Positions 33,646 through 44,991 of a stretch of 64,000 nucleotides of DNA are shown here, piece after piece. The position numbers and the translations under genes are program-made. Numbering within the stretch: position 1 is the first letter of the stretch; each line of letters begins with the position of its first letter. This DNA comes from Gymnogyps californianus (lineage: Eukaryota > Chordata > Aves > Accipitriformes > Cathartidae), in NCBI RefSeq assembly GCF_018139145.2, contig NC_059471.1:47189486-47253485 (forward strand), written 5' to 3'. The notes under the pieces are model-generated. The model saw only the letters and a program-made list of their open reading frames with translations. It was not told where the DNA came from and ran no database searches.

Positions 33646-35960
33646 TAAAAAAAAAACCAAACCAATATAATATCAGAAAATCAGAATTGCCCTGGCAATG
33701 AAAAGGGAAAAATTTTTACTTTTTAAAAAAATCACATGATGAAAATTAATTTCCCTTACAGTTCTGTTTAACACTTCTACATCAATGTGTAAGGTATTCC
33801 AGTGCTCAGATGCCAGGGGAATATATCTCCTTAGCTGACCTAGCTGCTTACGATTTTGATACTAATTAAATGAGCTACACTGACTTAGCAATGCAATGGT
33901 GATTCTATAAGATATGGTAAAATCTTGATACCAAATACTTCGCTAAAGGTATGATATTCTCAAAATCACTATGAAAACTGAGTTTTCATAATAAACCACA
34001 ATTTAATGACTTTTTCTCTTGTTCACTCATGTACAGTAGTCACATTTAGAAGAAATAATGATGATTTATAATACATTCAGAAGCTCTAAGTTTTTTATAG
34101 GCTGGTAATCTGATCTTTATTTCTCTGTGGGAGTGGATAGTGTTAAAAGAGCACAAAGAAGTCCCAAAATATACTGAAAAAAATTATTGTAGCGGTCTTC
34201 AGATGCTGAGATATTATCTGAGTTGCTATCACATTTGTTCATAGTTTGGAGAAATAGTGTATAAGATCATTTGCAAGAAGTCCACTGAAAAATGAAGACT
34301 TTCTGCATATAATTCTTGTCCACATTCATAGGTCACAGAGCTCCTTATATATTGCCTTCAGCGTCTCTCACAACTTAAAGTAGCATTAATATCATTGGAA
34401 TGATAAACTAAGATGTATTTCAGGGTGTCGGCAATCATTTAACCTTTCCTAAAAATTCCGTGTTGCGCTCTTATGTGTTCATTAGTATTAGACAACAGTC
34501 ATCCATTTTTTAAAGCAGTGCAGAAAAGAGGGACACCAGATCATACTGTTGTATAAGAAAGTAGACTGTGGTTTTTTTGTTTTGCTTTTAGTAATGGGTG
34601 TAATGTTGAAAGTATTCAAGGAAGTGGATGGGTCAGCAGTCTCACCTTTTGCACTGAGGTCAAGGAGTGAAGCAGGTTAGAGAAATCATCGCCATTATAT
34701 CTTAGGTACTTCTTTCCCATAGTAGCGAAAGTAGTTTGGGCACTACTTCAGGAGATCTGGAACTTGGACAAGACAAATCCAGAATGATTCGAGTGTTGAG
34801 TTGGTTAGGGGGAAACACTCTCTAGCGTCGACAGAAGAAGGGGACTCAGAGTTTGGAGTGCAGGACTATCTTTCTGTTCTGTGTTTGTACACAGTCCCGG
34901 AAGAACGTGCCCCTTGATTGCATTTATCTGCCCTAAACTAGGCATCTTTACAAGTTAGACCACCCATGTAAGCTCAGCACTCCAGACTTCTTCTACAGTC
35001 CGCAAAAGGAAACAGACATCTCTGGAGGATACTTCATGAAATCCATTTTTGATGCTTATGCTATAGCAAGATGAATTCCACTCAACATCAAGCACAGGCT
35101 GTAACCGTGCTAAGGTACAGGCTGCTTCTATCACGAATGTGCACAGAGCCTAGCACAAGAGAGCTCTGGCCCCTGACTACCCCTATAACGCAGGGAGGCT
35201 GCTGCAATGGAAATACTACAGTCCTGAAAGTGCTAAGATCAGACTCCAGTGTGTTGGTAGATTTTGTAGCAGCAAGTCCTCTGAGCAATCGGGAGACAAT
35301 AATTTTTGATTGTGTTAATAAAGGCACTTTATTCTTTGAAGCTGCCTAAGAAATGTTGGTAGGGCAGAATGGAATTTACCGAGACTCCAAGACTAACATC
35401 CCTAATCTTGAAAAAAGAAATGATATCGCATATTTATTTAATAGCCCTTTCATCACTTTGGTGATGATACTGTGAAACAAAAAGGCTGGAGAAGACGTCA
35501 CAGTGCAAAAATAATTATAATTAGGAATTGAGGGGTAGTAAATAAATCATCTTCTATATTGCTTTCTTCTTTTCTCTTTCATTTTGGGTATATTTTCACA
35601 CACTGGTTCCAGGATTCATTTGCATTCCAAGTGTTCTTATTAAAGCAGCACCATTTATTCTACAATATATACAAGAGTTTCTATTTTTGAAATTCTATTT
35701 CAAGGCATGAGCTTGGCATACAAAGTCAAATCCCAGGAGTGAGTCCTTTCTTTTTCCTTTAAAAAATAATAAAAAAAAAAATCCATCTGAACAGTTTTAA
35801 GTTACATGAGGGGAAAAACAGAAGATAGTACTTTCATCCACTTCCTCCCATTTTCTTCCCCATTCTGTAACACAGCATCTGCATAAATGAAAATGAAAAA
35901 AAGAAAAAAGATGAAAGATGAAAGCTTCCTCTTTTTTCCTACAGTTTTAGACATTTTAAG
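33646..35960. other. Unique sequence, nothing supported
   Basis: Frames of 92 codons (plus, 35071-35349) and 79 codons (minus, 35088-35327) overlap each other in a slightly GC-richer island. No domain is visible in either. Confidence 0.45.
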
Positions 35961-35987
35961 TATATATAAATATATATATGTATATAT
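35961..35987. repeat. (TA)n-rich microsatellite
   Basis: Interrupted TATATA units (TATATATAAATATATATATG, then TATATAT). The short frames over it on both strands (YIYIYI residues) are artefacts. Confidence 0.85.
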
Positions 35988-36650
35988 CAATGAACATAAG
36001 AAAATTCAGTATATCCAACATAATAATTACTTTCACTGTGAAAACCTCACGCACATATGCAACACAGCACTGACCTGGTATATCATAATGGTGCCAGTTA
36101 AACCGTGATAGTCTATTTGATGAAAGTTCTGCATGCTGGAAAGAGATTTTATCCATTAATGTTCAGAAGGGTTGCTCTTTTTAGCAGTAAGGTATATAAC
36201 AACATAAATACACTTTTACCAAATAGGAACTGCATTTAAAAAAAAAAGCACATTCAGATTTACTTGTTAGAATATGACTCCATTGCAAGCGAAGTTCCAC
36301 CTGGAGTTAAAAATTCATATTATTTTCAAGTATTTAAGTGAATTTTAACCTTTTTTACAGTCTGGAGTAATTTTACTACAAATATATTACATTAATTTCC
36401 TTGGAATATAGCAATGTAATCAGGCATATAATCTCCCACACAATCAGCAAACGAGGAACAGGCGAGCAGAAGCTGTCACTATTTGTGCTACGAGAAGTAA
36501 GAGAGAATCCCAGAGTGCCCATACAGATTCAGCTGTCCCTGATAGCTGGTACCCGTATTCCATCTTTGTAGACAAGTAAATCCACGTACAAGAGCTAACT
36601 TCATTAGCAACTGCAGAACAAGAATATATTTAGGTGTTCATTGGGCCCAC
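35988..36650. other. Unique AT-rich sequence
   Basis: An A9 run at about 36239 and no other recognisable feature. Confidence 0.45.
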
Positions 36651-36790
36651 ATTACTGCAATATCCAAGTACTTCATAAATAAGAAGAAACACATTTTCCA
36701 GAAAACTGTAAAACTGGGAAGTATTATCTTCTTTTTTTAAAAAAAAAAAGTGGTCAACTGGAGTTCAAAGAGATTAAGCACCTGCATTTC
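36651..36790 (-). mobile_element. MIR/L2-type relic
   Basis: ACTGCAATATCCAAGTACTTCATAA at the left, GGGAAGTATTATCTTC in the middle, then AACTGGAGTTCAAAGAGATTAAG follow the reverse-complement order of the tail shared by MIR SINEs and L2/L3 LINEs (TATTATCCCCATTTTACAG, GAAACTGAGGCACAGAGAGATTAAG). An expanded A11 run interrupts it at about 36739. This is a third related relic in the window. Confidence 0.5.
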
Positions 36791-38131
36791 TGAGGTACTG
36801 ACTATTTTCTATTCACATCAGCTTCATCCCAAGTTTTTGGTCCTCGGCGGCTCTTCAGGTTAGATCCCGTCAAATGAGTTGTCCCAGATTGTTGTGAAGG
36901 TCTGTGGCAAAGTTTGAATGATAAGCTAGATTTACACAGTTCAAGTTGAATGATTTTGTAGAAGAGCATTTGTCACTATGCAGAGGATGAAAAAAATTTT
37001 GGGGTTATTTGCAGGAAGAACCTCATGCGTTACCATGAAACACCACATATAATGACATGTGTGTGAGTGAAAAATTGTATTTCAATATGGGTAATTATTT
37101 TTCAAATTTTTATCAGGCAGATTCCTAAAAAAAAATAAACTCACTTACACTTGGTTTACTTAGAAAAAAAAAAGGATGGAGCTGAACTCTGCTTTCAGCC
37201 AAGTGCCTAAATGTATATTAAATTGCAGAAACTACGTACCAGGGCCAGAGTTTAACTCTATGACTATTTTCCACTGTCAGGACAAATGTATCTACATCTA
37301 TGAGATACTGTTTTCATATTTCAAAGGTTTTCTTCATGAAAAAAGTGAAATCTCCTGTTTTATTTCATATTCAGGAGACAATCTGCATCTAATTTTATTA
37401 CACTTAAAATAAACCTGAGAAATTGTCCTTCAAAGCATAAGCTTGGATGAAAATTAAATGCAAATAACAGTCTATATTGATTTATGGTGTGCATAGTTTT
37501 CCTGGGGTTTTAGTAATATTTTTATTCATTCATAATTAAGCATAAATTATTTTATTTTAAAAGATAGTGTAGTCCCAAACAGTTTGCAACAGATAGCTGG
37601 CTACTGTGATTTTTTATTTTGTCTTTAGCATTATATTCTATTTCTTTTACACAAGAAAGATGTAACTACAGGAAAAGCCTATCTAGCAATTAATGATTAC
37701 ATTTATATTCACTTTGAGTCCTGTGTAGGTCACCTACCCTATGTGTTTAACGGAGGCGTCATAATTACTGTGACTTCTGAATCTGAGAGAGCGGTGTCTG
37801 ATTCAGATTGCAGACAGTCCAGGATGGCTGAGTTTTGCCTGCACAAAGAAAATACAGAAGTAATACATAACACATCATTTTTTTGGTAGAATACAACTAG
37901 GGAATTTGTCTGACCTACCTACAGGGTTGGCATCTGCCACTGTGCTGGTTGCCACAGGCTCCCTTCAGAATTAATGAGAGAAATAGGCATTTTGTGGGAG
38001 GAATTTATTCAACTAGATATAGACACCTACCTCAGGATGGGTCCTATCATGATCCATATCAACTGACTGTGTTGAGTAGAGCTCCTTCGGCTACTTGCAG
38101 TCAAAAAAATGCTCCTTTCTAGGAGCACAGG
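36791..38131. other. Unique AT-rich sequence
   Basis: A9 and A10 runs near 37126 and 37164. The 78-codon plus-strand frame at 37176 is unrecognised. Confidence 0.45.
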
Positions 38132-38489
38132 TTAGATATTGTGATTACTTTTCTCACACGGAAAAGATCTGGTAATCCTGAGGAGCAGCCAGAAAGGATC
38201 GCTCAAGGTTGGCATAAACCCAGAGGCAAAAATCATGGCATCTCCATCAAACTTCTTTACCAGGCAGCAGTCGTGGCAGTGCCTACATGCCAGGCATGCT
38301 CCTTGGGGTGCCCTGTGCTCCTGCTGCCTGGACCAGGGGCTGACCTGGAGTACACAGGGCCATGCAGCCTGGTTCCTCTCAGGGCAACTGGAGGAGCACG
38401 CAAGGACACAACATGTCGTAGCATGCTCCTGCCCCGTAATGCAGGCAACTGCAAATGTGGCCCCTGATGGGTTTTGGCTGTACAAGTGA
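38132..38489. other. GC-rich island, open on both strands
   Basis: The stretch at 38270-38470 is clearly GC-richer than its surroundings, but CpG is sparse. Frames are open on both strands (117 codons minus at 38132-38485; 108 and 84 plus). They overlap antiparallel, and none shows a domain, signal peptide or repeat I recognise. Few stop codons are expected in such composition, so I treat them as chance. It could be an old GC-rich repeat or LTR remnant. Confidence 0.35.
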
Positions 38490-40824
38490 GTGTCCCATAT
38501 TGTAGAGGAGTCTAGGTACTTTTAACGCAGCTCAGTTTCAAACAGAATGAGCAGACAGGGATTTTGCTACTACTAGTTCTTTTAGCTGTGAACTTCTGAG
38601 TAATCAGAAGATCTTATTGTTCTGCACTTGATTTAATCCCAAGTCATAAAAAGACAGAGCACTCATTTTTTCCCCTTAGTTTTTCCTTGATTTCCAATTA
38701 ACACGGGCAAGAACGGAATCCTAAATCCTGACCTATGAGTTTGTAAGATTGCCACTGCCAGGGGCTTGTTCTGAAAAATTAGTGGTGTGGCCAACAGCAA
38801 TGTGCTGCTGAACCGTCAGAGAGTCTGTTAAATCGGATCAAAGGATATTGCTAATTTTACCTACATGTCATAGCCTTGCTGTAAGATAGTTAGTACAGCA
38901 CTCACTTCAGATAGCAGAAAACATAGGAAGCCATTCAAACATCCCTTTGGAAATGTGACACCAGGCTGAATGGCAGCAGAAACAGCAGTGAGAAATAATT
39001 TGTACCCAGTACCGTGTTCAAACCCCTAGATTCTGACTCCTTCTCTTACATCCTTTTTCACACACTGGGAAGTTATGTTCCCAGGAGATATTGTAACCTG
39101 CTCTTTCAAGAGCTACTTGAAATTAAGTGTGTAGTTTGAAGTTACCATCGAGCCTTCCTTTAGAGTCAGTAGAGATAGAGAACACCAACCTATCTACCTA
39201 CCTTCAATACCCATCCTGGGATGGGATGAATCACACTCTAGTTATGCCTCTCCCTCTGCTGATGAGAGAGTGAGCCTTGGAGAACACTTGAAGTGAGAGC
39301 CCTGGCTTTTACTTAGCTAATTTTCAGTAAATTAAATCCCATTCTTGCTTTAATTATGCTCCTAGCTGCGGGCAAAATGGAAAGAAAAGTGAAAAGATAG
39401 TTCTGATGTAAACAGGATCAAGGCTACATCCTATAAAGTTAATACCCAGATGTAGCAAGGGCAGCAAAAGTTTTTGGAGCACTGCAGCTGAATTTGCTAA
39501 CTCTGTATGTAGTCCTAGAAGTTTTAATCTTACCTTGTTAAAAGAGTGTAAAGCCAATTATAATGGCCACGAAGCTGAGAGGCACAGGAACATTTTCTTT
39601 TGAAGGAATCCATCAAATTTTTGTTACTACAATTCCATTCACTTCAATGACATCAAAACATCTGAGGCTATCTGTTTTTCACCAGCTTCAAAATGAAGGT
39701 GAGAAGTCAATGGGGACATCACTCTCCAAAAAATATCCATAAATCATGAAGTGTAAGAATTGTTACTACTAACCTTAGGGAGACACCTTTGTTTCTTTCT
39801 TTTGCCTTCTAATGTATACCTTTTCCTGTAGCTTGCAATAATGTATTTTTTTTCCCTACATACTGAACTATATCCTCCAACTCCTTTAGATCCTTTCATA
39901 AAGCCCACAAGTCAACTGTACAGCTGAACATGAATTTGCTCTCTGGTGTTCTCCTCTCCTTTGCTTGAACCTAATCTTTTCTTCCTATTGTATTTGCCTG
40001 ACTTAAACTGTAACCTTTCGGGAGCAGTGAGTGTCTTGTTATGCCTTTGCAAAGCATGTGTGGATTATACCAACAGCACAATTCTGCATTCTGAGTTCAA
40101 GGATATGTTGTTGAGAACATGTTTTTTTAATGAAGCATAAAACATTAGTTTTAAGCAACGTCATTCAGGAAATGAAAACAAAATTGCCATTGAATTTATT
40201 TGGTACTAGGATTGAAGTCTCCACAAAAAAATATTACCTGTAATTGCCTATAAGAAGTGGAAATGGTTGGGGATATAGGAGCAAAACACAGGACCCAAAT
40301 ATTCTCTTGTCCCCTTCCCAGCCTCCTGGGATTTTGGCAGTATGAGACTTCAAAGGGGGATAAGTGGCTTATATAATCAAAGATAAGAGTGCAAAGGAAG
40401 GACTACAAAATGCCCAATCCTCTCCTTAAGAATGCATTATGATCAAGTGAGATCAAGGAACAAAATTGAAAGGAATAAATATGGTCAGCAAGAAACCTTA
40501 GATAAATAATAATAATGCGGTTAGGAGAGAAGAATTAGACATAATTGCTGTATTAGTGCATTGCTAATGAAGCTGGAATGAAACCAGGTGGAAGAGATCT
40601 ATTTGTTGCCCATTGGCTCCTGCAGGCTGGAGATAGTAATATGGAAAAACACTGAAGACAGAGGAAAATTTAATGAAAGTAGACTGACCTGCCAAATCAG
40701 CAGTAATATTACAATATTTTTCATATAAGAAAGTGCAGGCAATGTGACATTACCCTAACATTAATGAGAGTATTACAGTGGTCATCATATAAAAGCACAC
40801 TTTTGCATATTTAAGTGCCAGTGC
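38490..40824. other. Unique sequence, one weak repeat word pair
   Basis: CATTCACTTCAATGACATC (about 39637) and GAAGTCAATGGGGACATC (about 39705) are roughly opposed words like the centres of the fold-back repeats. The intervening DNA does not pair, so no element is called. Confidence 0.4.
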
Positions 40825-40878
40825 TTTTTTTTTTCCTGGTTTGTTTTTTGGTTTGTTTTTTGTTTGTTTGTTTGTTTG
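40825..40878. repeat. (GTTT)n-rich tract after a T10 run
   Basis: T10, then CCTGG, then GTTT and GGTTTGTTTTTT units, ending in four clean GTTT repeats. A simple repeat with no retroposon body attached. Confidence 0.85.
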
Positions 40879-41189
40879 AATTAAGAATGGATAAGGAGCA
40901 TGAGCAAAAATAATAACAAACGATACTCTGGTAATGTCAGAATTATTATTTTGATTCTGTAACATATTAAAAAAATCATTCTGTTCATAGATTCGCCTAT
41001 AAACCTTCATTAACAGCTAAGAAATGGACTAAGGAATTTGACCAAAAATACTGTGGGTAGGCTGATTTATTTTTTGTTATTATTCAAACTAGCTTTTTGC
41101 CCTCTCTCCCTCTTTCTTTCCTTGCCCTCTTCTTTTTAAAAAGATCTTTTTCCCATGGCTGCTAAGCATGTGGTTAAAGGGGAGAAAAA
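40879..41189. other. Unique sequence
   Basis: Pyrimidine-rich run CCCTCTCTCCCTCTTTCTTTCC at about 41100 and no other feature. Confidence 0.45.
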
Positions 41190-41760
41190 TCATATTCACT
41201 AACTGATTTTCATTTAGTGCACTAGGACCCTTAAGCCACTTTGTGTGCAGATTTCCAGTTTCAATTAGAATGGATTTGCAGACATCAGATGATGTGAAAA
41301 ATTATCTCATTTGAATCACATGAAACCAAACCACTAAGACATTGCTGATGAGGGAAACAGTGGTCTCATCTTTCCTGTGGTGTGCCATCTCTATTAGACT
41401 TTGTAAACTGCGGCAGTTTGAAATCTTTAACCAGCCATTACTAATAAGCATATGTTAATTGTAGCAGAGATCATAAGCAGGTCAATTAGGAGGCAAAGAC
41501 TGGAACAGAATGAAACATTCAGCTGGAGGGAGAATTCAGGGCAGGTGTCGGCCAGCATGCGCTGCCCTGGCAGGAGCTCTAAGCATCTTGGGTAGAGCTC
41601 ATTTAACGTTTTGATTTGCTGAATTTGCATTTCAGATTTCCATTCCTAATAGACAATATAGTCAGTCTTTGTTAATGAGGACTCTGATTACATGTGCCAT
41701 TATAATTGGGAATTAGCAGGCCAGCCTTGTTTTGGAGATTAAATCCAAAGTAAATTGGAT
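41190..41760. promoter_or_regulatory. Candidate conserved non-coding region
   Basis: About 570 bases without repeats. They are dense in motifs such as CATTTAGTGCACTAGG, TTTCAATTAGAATGG, ACATCAGATGATGTG (inverted CATCAGATGATG), AGCCATTACTAATAAGC, GGTCAATTAGGAGGC, GGCCAGCATGCGCTGCCC, CTCATTTAACG, TTTGTTAATGAGG and TGCCATTATAATTGGGAATTAGC. A mixed-composition core between TAAT-rich flanks is typical of developmental enhancers. This is inference without alignment. Confidence 0.4.
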
Positions 41761-42141
41761 TAAAGACAATGCTGCTGAAATCCCTTTCTTTTTGTTTTCT
41801 CAAGCCAAAGGTGAGGAAGACTCCATTTGTTTTGTACATATGGGTCTTACCTTGATTAGCGTGTCTTGTGGTTTGTTTATACTTTTTGAACATAGCATCT
41901 ATTAGTGGTTCCAATATTAAAAGCAAGTAAGAAATTGCTATATTTACTTAAATGATCCTGACAAGGTGCCTAGCTTTGTTGTTGTGCACTGATGAACAGA
42001 GTGTCAGTAGAGATTTAAGAGCATTCTGAAACATTATTTCTTATTATAAAGTAAATGTCTCTAAGTGTTCATCTGCCCAGGGTATATCCTTGTACTAAAC
42101 ACTGACTTTAACTCTTGGTACATGAGTTTATCCTACCTTCA
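41761..42141. other. Unique sequence
   Basis: No feature recognised. The 84-codon minus-strand frame at 41672-41926 overlaps the end of the preceding block and has no family. Confidence 0.4.
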
Positions 42142-42189
42142 TTTACACCAGTTTGACTCCATTGACTTCAGAGGAGTTACTCCAGTCCT
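42142..42189. repeat. Centre of a fold-back repeat (fragment)
   Basis: TTTACACCAGTTTGACTCC, ATTGACTTCAGAGGAG and TTACTCCAGTCC form the centre and one arm of the fold-back type with a GACTTCAATGGAGTTACTCC core. GACTCC and GGAGTT pair around ATTGACTTCAGA. The outer ends are not preserved. Confidence 0.5.
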
Positions 42190-44960
42190 AAAAAGATTAG
42201 ATTAATTTGTTATATAGTTCCATAGGTAGATATTTAGATATGTTTTCAGTTAATTCAGAAACAGGAAAGCAGGGTGATTCCTTTCTTTCTATTTGATCTC
42301 AGGTATTAGCAGAGAGCAAGACAAGTTCTGTCATGGACTAGGCTTTCTGTATGATAGCTTTTTAGTAGCTGCAGTCATATCCAGTTGTAACTCATCTTTC
42401 ATGCATCTTATTCTGTGGCTTATTCGTGCAAATAAAATATAGTTCAGATTCCTTCAAAACTCCAAAATAATTTAGTTTCATAAGCTAGTTATACTCCAAC
42501 ATTTTTCATTAGTAATTTTGCAGAGCAAACTCTTTTTCTTGCAATTGAAAACTGACAATAAGTTTGCTCTGCAACTGCAGGAAAAACAGTCCAGCAAATA
42601 AAGGACAGCGTAGTCCATGTCATTACATTTTGCATCTGACAAGAAGAAGCCGCTCTTCATGTACAGGTCGTCAAAAGTAGGCAGTAGAAAAGCAAAAAAA
42701 GAACCACTAAAGTAAATCAAGTGAATCAGCAATGTTCTGGCTCTTTCAGGAGACTAACGAATGTCAACCCAATGGTTTGGGGTTTTCATAGTAGAAGATA
42801 GTATTTATTTGCTGATTTCATAAATCTCTTAAAATAGCTCTCTTTCTGTCTGTTGCTTCCTTTGGACAAGCTCCTAACTGGAGTAAGTCAGGTGTGCTCC
42901 CTGCCCTGGTAACTCAACAACTATTTGGGCATGCATGCATTAGGTATCAAAGCTGTATTAGTCCATGAGGAATCTTTGAGCATTCTCATTGCCTTTCTGC
43001 TGCTTCTTAGTAATCAGACTGAAAAACAAGCACATTACAACAAAATATGAAGAGCTACCTTTTTTTTCTTTTTAATTCACTTTCAGGTTTACAGAAGAAT
43101 GGGGCACATCATTAGTTATGAAAGAAAAACAGATTTGCTGGAGTCTGAGTATAGAAGGCATTTCCAGGCTGTTGCACATGAACTGTCCAGCATAAGAAGT
43201 TGCTTTTTGGCAGCCTAAGTTTCAGAGCAGAACAAAATAATGAAGTTTAAACATCTTCTATCTTTGTTATGTGTGAGTTGTTTAGATCAGAAAATGTTAT
43301 TTATCCCAGGAAAAGATGTGGTGAATGATAGTGATGTGCAAATAATCAGCTTCTATACATGTCAGACACTCTGAACATGCTCATTTGGCACTTACTGCAT
43401 CTTATACATCAAATAAGTATTCTTCTTACAACCTTGTCTGATTTTTGAGTATTATGGGTTTTATGGAAATACATTTCTCCATCACTTCTGTTTATTTGAA
43501 GAAGAGAAAGGGAAGGTGAAACTGCACAAGAAAATTTGTCCAAGGAAATACCAGTGTTCACAGCTACACTGTGATGGTTACGTTCAGTGCTGGCATCACA
43601 GTGTTACTACCCCTGCATTGTCAGTGTCAGTCTCCCACAGTGTGTTTCAAATACTAAGTTCTACTCTCTCAGTGCTACCATGAAAATAGATTTAGCCATT
43701 AAACTGATGACAGGTAAAAGATTGGACAATTTAAAGTCATTTGTTTATGTTTGGCCATACATATCATATGCACAAATTCATGTTTGAATTTAACTGTGTG
43801 TGCACATTTTCATGTGTAGAGACAAAATTGGCAATGAAAATAGTAGGGATTTTTAAAGAAAGATTTAAAATATGAGCCACAGAGATGTGTAATATTCATA
43901 ACACCTTCCTTGGCATTTCTAAGACATCACTTCTTGGAAGTAAGAATGTTGGCATTGTGGTAAAAGGAGCCTATAAAATAGTCCTCCTTGAAAAGGAGTG
44001 AGTATATAGGACAACTTTCTGGAAAACAAAGGAATCGTGACAGGACAAAAAAAGCCTCACATATGGTAGGAAGCCAGGACTGCAGCAAAACCTACTGCCA
44101 GAGCTAAGTACGTATTAATTATTGTTGCACAGCAACTTTAAAAAGGCTTGTGTAATTAACCTCAAAGTCTCCCTCAACTGATTTTTTCCTCTAGGCAGGA
44201 GCTTTGTCAGGAAGTTCAGCAAAAGGTAGATGATTCAACATCATTTTCACAGTGGAAGAGCCTTTGAAACTTAACTGTGAGAGACCTACTCTCAGAAGAT
44301 TGTTACTATTTATGATCCCTGTCACCTGTCTTTTTTTTGCCAGGGCCTTTTTAACTGAATAGTCCTCAACAACGTAGGAATACACAGGTTCTACCCCAAA
44401 TAATTTGCAAGTTAAGGTAGCAGTGTTGCTCAAAGCATGACTCTAATCATTCTGCTGAGAAAAGCACCTGCATTACTATCCTTATAGGTCCTAATCTGTG
44501 TGTGTATGTGAGCACTTTCTAGCATTTATAAAAGATACAACTTTTGACAGAGATCTCAACATTTAATTAGAGACAAAGCTTAAGGCAGACGGACACTTGG
44601 GAAACCAGACAGTATGAACATAAGGTTTGCTTTTGTGCTATTCCAGTTACTGAGACACACTCTGCTATTACACCGGCCATTTCTCCTCCAGAGCTTCTCC
44701 TTTCTGTTCATTGATTTTTTATTGTTTGGGTTAGATGTGCATGGACGTGATAAGAATGTAAGTGTGATATGACCTGATGGTGGGCTCTAAGGTCTAGAAG
44801 CAAAGAGAAAAAAGAGATAAGGAAAGGTGAGCTAAGGGAGACAGGCCAAATGAACAAAGGAGATTAGGAGAAAGTTGCAAGAAGGTTGAGATGAAAGACA
44901 ACTCTGAATGACTGGTATCAGTGTGTACAAGGGGCATTTTTTCTGTGTGGTGTTACTACC
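42190..44960. other. Unique sequence, nothing supported
   Basis: I found no repeats or palindromes of note. Frames reach 84 codons (minus, 42478) and 80 codons (minus, 44191), both unrecognised. Confidence 0.45.
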
Positions 44961-44991
44961 TGTACTGGTTTGGGCTGGGATACAGTTAATC
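44961..44991 (+). mobile_element. LTR tip fragment
   Basis: TGTACTGGTTTGGGCTGGGA and then TACAGTTAAT closely match the first 30 bases (in sense) of the LTR family seen complete, in the opposite orientation, at 15921-16512. Similarity stops abruptly at about 44991 and no matching LTR end was found downstream, so this is a truncated copy. Confidence 0.5.

Noticed and set aside
39630..39725. Opposed TTCAATGACATC and GAAGTCAATGG words as a fold-back repeat
   Set aside because: The DNA between and outside the words does not pair and no end motifs are present.
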